A DNA stretch of 5,494 nt from an uncultured Halieaceae bacterium (lineage in GTDB: Bacteria; Pseudomonadota; Gammaproteobacteria; Pseudomonadales; Halieaceae). The notes under the pieces were generated by a model. The model saw only the letters and a program-made list of their open reading frames with translations, was not told the DNA's origin and searched no databases. The position numbers were made by a program, and so were the translations under genes. Below are positions 1-5,494 of this stretch, one piece after another. The stretch is from assembly GCA_938045215.1 (NCBI GenBank), contig CALINF010000099.1, positions 1 to 5,494 on the forward strand, read 5' to 3'. Within the stretch, counting starts at the first letter, position 1; the number at the start of each line of letters is the position of its first letter.

Positions 1-23
1 CCGTTGAGTTCAAATTCGATCAC
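1..23 (-). CDS. Possible 5' end of a gene leaving the window; first eight codons only
   Basis: Read on the minus strand, a GTG at 23-21 opens a frame giving MIEFELNG before the window ends. It is preceded by the strong Shine-Dalgarno AAAGGAG at about seven bases, which is the main reason to call a start. Very short N-termini of the form MIEFxLNG are common in small (2Fe-2S)-binding subunits of molybdenum hydroxylases (the IorA type, isoquinoline 1-oxidoreductase alpha subunit). That resemblance rests on eight residues and is only a guess. The gene would be transcribed away from the rest of the window. Confidence 0.35.
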
Positions 24-43
24 GGCTTTGCTCCTTTAGCGCT

Positions 44-196
44 ATGTTGAACGCTAGTCTAATGTCTATGCAGGTAGAATACCTCACTGATCGGAATTGT
101 GTAGAGGCCTGGATTAAACGAATGCCCAGACCTGCGTTACCCAAAGAGATTGGCCCATTTGCCGGGAAGCGCTATTTGGAATTTGAGGCTGTCTGA
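44..196 (+). CDS. Short protein-like open frame, possible small gene or gene remnant
   Basis: A frame open from about position 8 runs to a TGA at 194-196. ATG codons at 44, 62 and 68 would give 50, 44 or 42 residues. The end (IGPFAGKRYLEFEAV) reads like real protein, with charged and aromatic residues mixed and no low-complexity bias. None of the three ATGs has a convincing ribosome binding site, and I do not recognise a family. It could be the 3' remnant of a decayed gene, a small hypothetical gene, or chance. It lies upstream of the SDR gene on the same strand, 64 bp before that gene's preferred ATG. Confidence 0.2.
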   Translation: MLNASLMSMQVEYLTDRNCVEAWIKRMPRPALPKEIGPFAGKRYLEFEAV

Positions 197-260
197 GCGA
201 TGATCCATCCATTTGTTTGAAACCACTTTGCGAAAAGCTCGCATTCCAGATGGACTGTCT

Positions 261-1091
261 ATGATACATCCTCGCATCAGAATCTTGCTTCTTGTACCCG
301 CCGTCCTGTTTACACTGCTCTATATGGTGGGTGTCATCATTGTGGCGACTGACGATCGTTCGGTAGAGACATTTGACGCGCAAGAAACGAAGCACGAGGT
401 TATAGCGTTGTTCGGCGCTAGTGGGACGACTGGCGATGGCATCTTGAAGGCTGCTCTTGCCGATCCACAGATCCGCAAGATTCATGTGATCACTCGCCGA
501 TCAACTCCGCGAATAGAAGAAGGCGTTGCCTCTGGCAAAGTACAGATGGCACTGCACATGGATTATCTGGACTATTCGGATATACGCGAGCTGATTGCAA
601 ACGTGGATACCGTCTTCTGGGCAATAGGTATCAGCGCATTAGGTGTTGACGAGGAAACCTATGGCAGGATTCACGTCGACTTTCCGTTGCAGTTCGTTCA
701 GGAATGGCTCGACGTCAATCATCAGTCTGACCTGTCTTTCCATTTCATCAGCTCCAGCGACATTTCACCCGACTCAGATACGATGTGGGTTCGTGAGAAG
801 ATACGTGCCGAGAAAGCGCTGTTTGGGTTTGCTGACGGCTCAAACTTGCGCGTGATTGCTTACCGACCAGATTATATTGGACCGACAAAGGAGCAGGCCC
901 ATTTCGGACAGAACCTGCTGTACTGGTTTTTTCGACCCGTTGGTGCAGCAGTGAAGGCTAGCGAGATCGGGCGCGCCATGTTGGAAGTTACCGCACGTGG
1001 TGGGAGCATGGAAAACGGCAAGAAAATCAGTACATCTGGCATCGTCCGATACAGTGACGCTTATGAGCGGCGCCTTACCCCTACTTTTTGA
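261..1091 (+). CDS. Membrane-anchored NAD(P)-binding protein, atypical SDR / NmrA-like family
   Basis: This 276-residue protein begins with a hydrophobic segment (about residues 8-29) that should act as an uncleaved N-terminal membrane anchor. A Rossmann fold follows. The glycine motif GASGTTG is at 52-58, and RR at 79-80 lies just after the second strand, as is usual for NADPH users. The AIG strand is at 121-123, and the SSS strand end is at 164-166, where the family's catalytic serine sits. The YxxxK motif is altered to WVREK (176-180), so the lysine is present but the tyrosine is a tryptophan. The RPDYIGP stretch at 202-208 is typical of this group. Substrate is unknown, and the altered motif suggests a weak or non-redox role. 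ATG 261 is preferred because it starts directly before the anchor; a TTG at 213 would add 16 residues and has no Shine-Dalgarno sequence. The gene converges on the yjiH-like gene, 86 bp away. Confidence 0.85.
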   Translation: MIHPRIRILLLVPAVLFTLLYMVGVIIVATDDRSVETFDAQETKHEVIALFGASGTTGDGILKAALADPQIRKIHVITRRSTPRIEEGVASGKVQMALHMDYLDYSDIRELIANVDTVFWAIGISALGVDEETYGRIHVDFPLQFVQEWLDVNHQSDLSFHFISSSDISPDSDTMWVREKIRAEKALFGFADGSNLRVIAYRPDYIGPTKEQAHFGQNLLYWFFRPVGAAVKASEIGRAMLEVTARGGSMENGKKISTSGIVRYSDAYERRLTPTF

Positions 1092-1177
1092 ATGAAGCGA
1101 TAGGGCGCTGATGTTTCTGGTGATCTAATGGTTCCGGCGATGGTGGTTTGATTCTGTGGGAGATGACGCGAGTGTTT

Positions 1178-2530
1178 CTATAGTAGCAGTATAGAGGCGA
1201 TTATAAATATCGGGAGGACGATTAGCGTTCGCAGAAGAAAGATCAAGAAAAGTCGGGGGAGTGGTAGCGGTAATCCAGAACGTAAGATCAGTGCGCCAAG
1301 ATCCGACATGTAGATGATTTGAGAAACCGCCACACCCGCAACGATGAAGCGAGTGGCCTCTGCCTCTACGGATCTTATCAACAGGGCCGGAGCAAAAACA
1401 TCAAGGAAGCCTACAAGAACAGCTATTGCCGCCAATTTTGCCTGGGCGATATCTGCGGCTTTCATCATCACGTAGAGGGGGTAGCTCAGCCATTCGAACA
1501 CAGGCGTATGGTGTACCAATACTAATGTAACAGTGGCAATTAGCATGGATGCGCCGAGCACGTTGGATACTAATCCCAGGGCGGAATGCCAGGCACGCTG
1601 GGCCAGTTTGGCTGGCGCTTCTGCTGCTTCTGCCCGCGTAACTGCAGCAGCGAGAGCTCGCGCCACCACCGAGTTACGTGTGGGCACCTCAATGTTGGTC
1701 GCGTCAGTTTCCGTAAAGTATGTGTCGGGTATCCGCGCTAATGGCGGCACGCGACACAACACAAGTGCGCAAGTCAGGCAAGCAAAAACGACCACGGCAT
1801 ACCAACTAAAGAAGTGTTCCTCAACGCCAGCGACAGTTGCCATGACGAGGCAAAAAGGCAATGAAACGATCGAAAAATTGGTCGCAATGATGGATGCTTC
1901 TCGTGCGCTGTATAATCCCAGGCGGTACTGACTGATGCTGATCATCATCCCCACCATGCTGGCTGAAACAAACGAGGCAGTCGCATCAATAGCTGCGCGG
2001 CCTGGTAATCGGAACAGCCGACTGAAAGGCCGCTCTACTAGCGTTCCGACAAACTCCATGAAGCCAAACTCCGTAAGGAATGGCATCAAAAAACAAGCTG
2101 CGAACAGAATATAGAGAATTGTTGGCCCGCTGGCCTCGAATGCAAGACGGCCTGTGTCAGCGCCCCAAACCGCCTCGGGGCCCAAGTTGAAGAAAACAAG
2201 CAACGCCAGCGCTGCTGCTATCATACGTACCAGAAACCAACCACGTGTGACCCCCGCGAACGCATACAGTGCAGGATGTGATTGCTCCCAATTCTTGCCC
2301 CATCGCGCATAGCAGATTGCACTGAGCGCACTCATCCAGATGACAATGCTGATAATTTCCAGTGCATAAGGCTGCAGGGGTACCTTCACCAGGTCGGTGA
2401 TGACCCCAAGAAGTATGGTGGACCGACCGTCCACCGTTACTGGCAGGAGGAATAGAAGAACTCCAACAAAGGAGGGGAGCAAAAATCGAAAAAGTGGAGG
2501 CAAACGTTTGATAATGTGTCTATTCCACAC
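1178..2530 (-). CDS. YjiH-family inner-membrane protein (nucleoside-recognition/Gate domain type)
   Basis: This 450-residue, strongly hydrophobic protein has about ten or eleven likely membrane spans, roughly at 13-33, 55-75, 100-117, 137-157, 183-203, 213-235, 241-259, 314-340, 365-385, 395-418 and 427-448. Recognisable YjiH-family stretches are the TEFGFMEFVGTL motif (153-164) leading into a PGRAAID sequence (176-182), the REASIIATNFSIVSLPF region (210-226), and near the C-terminus SQIIYMSDLGALIL (403-416) followed by FLLRTLIVLP (431-440). The soluble loop at 260-312 is Ala-rich and charged. E. coli YjiH has no proven substrate; the Gate domain suggests transport or gating of a small molecule, which is inference. 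The start is GTG with no clear ribosome binding site, and no better in-frame start was found nearby. It lies 83 bp downstream of yebG on the same strand, so it may be read from the SOS promoter or from its own weak promoter. Confidence 0.85.
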   Translation of the reverse strand: MWNRHIIKRLPPLFRFLLPSFVGVLLFLLPVTVDGRSTILLGVITDLVKVPLQPYALEIISIVIWMSALSAICYARWGKNWEQSHPALYAFAGVTRGWFLVRMIAAALALLVFFNLGPEAVWGADTGRLAFEASGPTILYILFAACFLMPFLTEFGFMEFVGTLVERPFSRLFRLPGRAAIDATASFVSASMVGMMISISQYRLGLYSAREASIIATNFSIVSLPFCLVMATVAGVEEHFFSWYAVVVFACLTCALVLCRVPPLARIPDTYFTETDATNIEVPTRNSVVARALAAAVTRAEAAEAPAKLAQRAWHSALGLVSNVLGASMLIATVTLVLVHHTPVFEWLSYPLYVMMKAADIAQAKLAAIAVLVGFLDVFAPALLIRSVEAEATRFIVAGVAVSQIIYMSDLGALILRSGLPLPLPRLFLIFLLRTLIVLPIFIIASILLL

Positions 2531-2613
2531 CGACTGATTTAGCCCGAGCTTACAGCATTTATATAGGGGGCGTCACAGGCGCTTGCTCCAGCGTCCGACA
2601 TTGCACTGACAAA

Positions 2614-2907
2614 TCATCCCTTGGCGGTTAGGGGAGTAACGTTTGATAAGTCTTCCGCAGAAGCATCTCCGATACTCAGTAACAACTCAGGTTTGCCTTT
2701 ACACGCAGCCACAATGACATCCCTATTCTTTGATAGCAGTAGCCCAATGTTTTCAGCATCTCTTTCGCTGATATCTGCAATATGCTTTTCCAGGAACCCA
2801 CCAAAATTCTCTGCTAGTTCAAGCATCCTGTCGTGGGCGTCGGCAGCCTTTTTACTGTCAAACATTGCTTCATCCCTGTCACATTTCCACATCGCCACTA
2901 CGGCCAT
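2614..2907 (-). CDS. yebG: YebG family SOS-regulated DNA-damage protein
   Basis: This 97-residue protein matches the size of E. coli YebG (96 residues). It shows the family pattern: an N-terminal MAV followed by a short strand region, then KKAADAHDRMLELAE (19-33) corresponding to the conserved KxEADxxDKMLxxAE helix. A second helical part follows with SKNRDVIVAACK (59-70), matching the family's xxNRDVxxxAxK segment, and a short polar tail. YebG is a small soluble protein under LexA control in E. coli, and its molecular role is not settled. The start is ATG 2907-2905 with the strong Shine-Dalgarno GAGGTGA just before it. A near-consensus LexA box lies 33 bp upstream of the ATG, which agrees with the identification from an independent line of evidence. 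The next gene on the same strand is the yjiH-like gene. I see no convincing terminator between them. Confidence 0.92.
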   Translation of the reverse strand: MAVVAMWKCDRDEAMFDSKKAADAHDRMLELAENFGGFLEKHIADISERDAENIGLLLSKNRDVIVAACKGKPELLLSIGDASAEDLSNVTPLTAKG

Positions 2908-2910
2908 AAA

Positions 2911-2917
2911 TCACCTC
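2911..2917 (-). promoter_or_regulatory. Shine-Dalgarno sequence of yebG
   Basis: On the minus strand GAGGTGA stands three bases before the ATG when counted from its final A, or about five from the GAGGT core. It fixes the yebG start. It overlaps an 11-base palindrome (CACCT-C-AGGTG on the plus strand, 2912-2922), which has too short a centre to form a hairpin. Confidence 0.8.
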
Positions 2918-2939
2918 AGGTGTGTTGTCATTTCTTATA

Positions 2940-2959
2940 TACTGTACATACATACAGTA
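2940..2959 (-). promoter_or_regulatory. LexA (SOS) operator upstream of yebG
   Basis: TACTGTACATACATACAGTA matches the E. coli LexA consensus TACTGTATATATATACAGTA at 18 of 20 positions, with the invariant CTG-N10-CAG core at 2942-2957. The operator sits inside a longer perfect inverted repeat with 14-bp arms at 2933-2946 and 2953-2966, separated by 6 bases. Known LexA action implies repression of yebG until DNA damage activates RecA. It lies 227 bp before the peptidase start on the other side, so control of that gene is less likely. Confidence 0.93.
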
Positions 2960-2969
2960 TATAAGACAA
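2941..2969 (-). promoter_or_regulatory. yebG: Probable sigma-70 promoter of yebG overlapped by the LexA box
   Basis: On the minus strand a -35 candidate TTGTCT (2969-2964, 4 of 6 to consensus) and a -10 candidate TACAGT (2946-2941, 4 of 6) are separated by exactly 17 bases. Transcription would start near 2933-2935, giving a leader of about 26 bases. The LexA box covers the -10 and much of the spacer, so bound LexA would block RNA polymerase. TATATA just downstream is an alternative -10. Confidence 0.55.
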
Positions 2970-3186
2970 GTGCTTATTGCCCAGACCCGTGCGGGGCATA
3001 GTGCTTAGTCATTGCATTTTTCGTAAAGCCCCTCCGGCCCGCTAGTGTGCTGAGTAAGCGATGGTTATGCACAGTGGGTTTTCTACAATTGATCTTCCAC
3101 TCTGGTAGCGAAAATAGGTTAACGTATCGCTCCCCTGGACGAAGGTGACGAGCCAGTTCCATATCCATAAGGCATGAGCACGGACT
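2970..3186. other. Unexplained intergenic block between yebG and the peptidase gene
   Basis: This stretch of about 217 bases separates two divergently transcribed genes. I find no strong promoter for the peptidase, no clear terminator and no RNA gene. The plus strand has stops in all three frames, including an in-frame TGA at 3175-3177. On the minus strand, one frame entering from within the peptidase gene stays open down to a TAA at 2974-2976, ending in about 64 residues after an internal Met. It has no ribosome binding site and no family I recognise. The block could hide a repeat or a remnant of inserted DNA. Confidence 0.4.
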
Positions 3187-5439
3187 ATGACTGCAATTAG
3201 TAACGATACTGAATCTGGCGGCGTAATGCTTACCAACGAAGCGTTGTTTAAGGACTGGGAATACAACGCCAAACGACCAGGCACAGTGCGCTGGTCTGAA
3301 GAGGGCGCAACCTATACAGCTCTGGAAACAGCGCCCGGCTATGAGAATGCAAAACTGGGAAAAGACCAGTATGGCGATGAGATCAAGATCTACCAGGAAG
3401 TGGTTCAATACGATCCCGCGACAGGCGAGCGAGAAACGCTAATCTCTCTGCAGCAGCTAACACCCAAAGATAGCGAACAAGCACTGGTGGTGGATGACTA
3501 TCGTTGGTCAGACGATGGTACTCGCATGCTTATTTATACCAATGCCGAGTATGTTTGGCGGGAAAAAAGTCGTGGCGACTACTGGGTGCTCAATCGGGAA
3601 GAGGGTGACTTATGGCAACTCGGTGGTGATCATTCGGGGGCCGGCCAGATGATGTTCGGCAAATTTTCACCCGATGGGCGCATGTTTGCCTACGTGTGGC
3701 GCAACAATATTTACCTGCAAGATCTTTCTACCCGCAATGTCACTGCACTCACCGTTGATGCCTCTGATACGGTCATTAACGGTCTGTTTGACTGGGCGTA
3801 CGAGGAGGAGTTCAGCATTCACGATGGTTTTCGCTGGAGTCCAGACAGCCGCCGTATCGCCTACTGGCAATTGGATACCAGTGCTGCCAGAGACTTTTTC
3901 ATTATCAACAACACCGATACATTGTATCCCGCTGTTACCGCCATTCCCTATCCTAAGGTCGGCGAAGAGAACGCTGCCGCTCGCGTCGGCATTGTTGCCA
4001 CGGATGCCGGGATAGACAGCCCATCGACCCTTTGGATAGAACTGCCTGGCGTACCCAAAAATATGTATGTACCGCGTATGGACTGGGCCGATAATAGCGA
4101 GCAACTGCTAATTCAACAGCTTAATCGCAAGCAGGATATCAATACGCTGTTCTACGCCGATGCTTCAAGTGGGCAGTTGAGTACGGTGTTTACAGAAACC
4201 GAAGACACATTCCTTGATCTTCTGGAAGACCCGCGCTGGCTGAAAGATTCTCAATCCTTTATCTGGCAGAGCGAGAGAGATGGGTGGAAGCATGTGTACC
4301 GTGTTTCCCGCGACGGCCAGACCTTTACCGATCTTACGCCAGGTGATTTCGATGTAACAAAACTGATCTCGGTAGATGAAGCAAACGGCTGGCTCTATTT
4401 TATCGCCTCGCCTGACAACCCATCGCAGCGCTATTTACAGCGCAGTCGCCTCGATGGTAGTGGGCAAATGGAGCGGGTGACACCCACCCAATTCAGTGGG
4501 AGCAATAGCTATCAAATCGCAGCGGACTCTACCTGGGCGATACATACTCACTCCAGTTTCATGCAGCCGCCGGCTCACAACCTTGTGTCTCTGCCTGATC
4601 ACAAGGTACACCGTGTACTTGAAGACAATGCAGATCTGCGTGCCAAAATGAGCGCTCTGGAACTGGGTGATGTTGAGTTCTATTCGGTAGAAGCGCGCGA
4701 CGGGCTACGATTGGATGGCTATATGTTGCGGCCTCCCAAAATGGACCCGGAGAAAAAGTACCCCCTTATTAACTATGTCTATGGTGAGCCGGCAGGCCAA
4801 ACAGTACTCGATGCCTGGCAGGGATCGCTCACCCTGTGGCACATACTGATGTCACAGCGAGGCTTCATCATTTCCTCCATAGACAATCGCGGCACAGCGG
4901 CACCGCGCGGTCACAACTGGCGGCGTTCAGTCTATGGTGCGGTTGGCATTCTGGCCGCGCGCGACCAATCGGATTCTCTCAAGGCTATCTGCGAGCGCTG
5001 GGGCTATATCGATAGCTCTCGCGTTGGCGTGTGGGGCCACTCCGGTGGCGGATCAATGACCCTCAACTTGCTGTTTCGCTATCCGGATCAGTACCGTGTT
5101 GGTATTTCAATGGCACCGGTGCCAGACCAGCGTCTGTACGACTCCATCTACCAGGAACGCTATTCCGGTTTACTTGAGGAGTATGAGGAAAATTATCGTC
5201 AGGCGTCACCCATCACCCACGCTGAAAACCTGCAAGGCAAACTGCTACTGATACATGGCACAGGAGACGACAATGTTCACTATCAGGGTAGTGAGCTTCT
5301 GGTGAATGAGTTAATCAAACACAACCGCCAATTTGACTTTATGGCCTATCCCAACCGACGTCATGGCATTGTGGAGGGGGAGGGCACGTCCTTACATTTG
5401 CGTACGTTGCAAAGCCGGTACTTTGAGGACCACCTCTAG
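3187..5439 (+). CDS. Dipeptidyl-peptidase IV-type serine peptidase (family S9), no signal peptide
   Basis: This 750-residue enzyme has a DPP IV N-terminal beta-propeller (about 30-480, with repeated blade motifs such as RWSEEG at 35 and RWSPDS near 215) and a C-terminal alpha/beta-hydrolase domain (about 510-750). Such enzymes release N-terminal X-Pro or X-Ala dipeptides. Key residues by alignment with human DPP4 are Arg125 in the WR motif, the double Glu 207/208 in DWAYEEEF (substrate amino-terminus binding), Tyr532 (oxyanion hole), Ser619 in GHSGGG, Asp694 and Asn696 in GTGDDNVH, His726 in NRRHGI, and Tyr651/Tyr655 lining the S1 pocket. The triad is complete. Relatives are usually secreted, but here only about 14 residues precede the conserved LTNEALF start and none form a signal peptide. 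ATG 3187 is the first after an in-frame stop and has a poor ribosome binding site; ATG 3226 is an alternative. DPP IV activity is inferred from motifs; close S9 relatives could prefer other N-termini. Confidence 0.92.
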   Translation: MTAISNDTESGGVMLTNEALFKDWEYNAKRPGTVRWSEEGATYTALETAPGYENAKLGKDQYGDEIKIYQEVVQYDPATGERETLISLQQLTPKDSEQALVVDDYRWSDDGTRMLIYTNAEYVWREKSRGDYWVLNREEGDLWQLGGDHSGAGQMMFGKFSPDGRMFAYVWRNNIYLQDLSTRNVTALTVDASDTVINGLFDWAYEEEFSIHDGFRWSPDSRRIAYWQLDTSAARDFFIINNTDTLYPAVTAIPYPKVGEENAAARVGIVATDAGIDSPSTLWIELPGVPKNMYVPRMDWADNSEQLLIQQLNRKQDINTLFYADASSGQLSTVFTETEDTFLDLLEDPRWLKDSQSFIWQSERDGWKHVYRVSRDGQTFTDLTPGDFDVTKLISVDEANGWLYFIASPDNPSQRYLQRSRLDGSGQMERVTPTQFSGSNSYQIAADSTWAIHTHSSFMQPPAHNLVSLPDHKVHRVLEDNADLRAKMSALELGDVEFYSVEARDGLRLDGYMLRPPKMDPEKKYPLINYVYGEPAGQTVLDAWQGSLTLWHILMSQRGFIISSIDNRGTAAPRGHNWRRSVYGAVGILAARDQSDSLKAICERWGYIDSSRVGVWGHSGGGSMTLNLLFRYPDQYRVGISMAPVPDQRLYDSIYQERYSGLLEEYEENYRQASPITHAENLQGKLLLIHGTGDDNVHYQGSELLVNELIKHNRQFDFMAYPNRRHGIVEGEGTSLHLRTLQSRYFEDHL

Positions 5440-5494
5440 GCGGTAAAAGATCGGTTTTCTATGAAAGGAAGTAGAGACCTAGTTAGCTTGCGTT
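5440..5494. other. Window end after the peptidase gene, nothing assignable
   Basis: No hairpin followed by a T-run is visible after the peptidase stop. An ATG at 5461 opens a frame that runs off the end (MKGSRDLVSLR), but it lacks a ribosome binding site and is too short to judge. Confidence 0.4.

Noticed and set aside
200..220. Six-codon leader MIHPFV before the SDR gene, resembling its own start MIHPR
   Set aside because: Similarity over four residues only, no ribosome binding site, and no attenuator-like hairpins; most likely chance.
114..485. Minus-strand frame of 123 residues across the SDR 5' region
   Set aside because: Overlaps the SDR Rossmann motif on the other strand and has an unlikely composition rich in Gln, Ser and His.
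1092..1177. Bidirectional terminator between the convergent SDR and yjiH-like genes
   Set aside because: Searched for because the layout predicts one, but no stable hairpin with flanking A/T runs is visible.
1533..1931. Plus-strand frame of 132 residues inside the yjiH-like gene
   Set aside because: Ala/Thr/Arg-rich translation typical of the antisense of a hydrophobic membrane protein gene; the opposite strand has clear family motifs.
2987..2997. CCCGTGCGGGG as a hairpin near the yebG promoter
   Set aside because: The loop would be only two bases for a four-pair stem, and there is no T-run, so neither a terminator nor a regulatory hairpin is supported.
2974..3408. Long minus-strand open frame antisense to the start of the peptidase gene and the intergenic block
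   Set aside because: It overlaps a well-supported peptidase gene, has no ribosome binding site and no recognisable family. The part outside the gene is noted only as an unexplained block.
3667..4104. Minus-strand frame inside the peptidase gene
   Set aside because: Antisense shadow of the conserved beta-propeller region, with no start signal.
5436..5482. CTAGG/CCTAG inverted repeat around the peptidase stop as a terminator
   Set aside because: Only five base pairs with a loop of 37 bases and no T-run after it.

Overview
The window looks like chromosomal DNA of a gammaproteobacterium of roughly even base composition. The best taxonomic clue is a yebG gene preceded by a near-consensus LexA box of the E. 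coli type (CTG-N10-CAG). YebG and this operator type are both characteristic of Gammaproteobacteria. I recognise no mobile element, CRISPR array, tRNA or rRNA. I also see no clearly new multi-gene system; the window is mostly ordinary single genes with a few oddities.

Layout, left to right. Positions 1-23 hold what may be the first eight codons of a minus-strand gene that leaves the window, with a good Shine-Dalgarno sequence. Positions 24-260 are mostly non-coding but include a short protein-like open frame ending at 196. Positions 261-1091 (+) encode a membrane-anchored Rossmann-fold protein of the atypical SDR/NmrA type, whose YxxxK tyrosine is a tryptophan. Positions 1178-2530 (-) encode a YjiH-family multi-spanning membrane protein, convergent with the SDR gene. 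Positions 2614-2907 (-) encode YebG, with an SOS promoter and LexA box at 2940-2959. Positions 3187-5439 (+) encode a dipeptidyl-peptidase IV-type serine peptidase (family S9), transcribed divergently from yebG. The last 55 bases hold nothing I can assign.

How the genes may work together. yebG and yjiH lie on one strand 83 bp apart with no terminator hairpin that I can see, so SOS read-through into yjiH is possible but unproven. In E. coli, yjiH and yjiG lie beside iadA, an isoaspartyl dipeptidase. A YjiH protein near a dipeptide-releasing peptidase here loosely echoes that link, although the two genes here are not in one operon. The peptidase has all the core DPP IV residues but no signal peptide. 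An in-frame stop lies four codons before its first ATG, and the preceding block of about 220 bp is unexplained. That 5' junction is the place most worth a second look.
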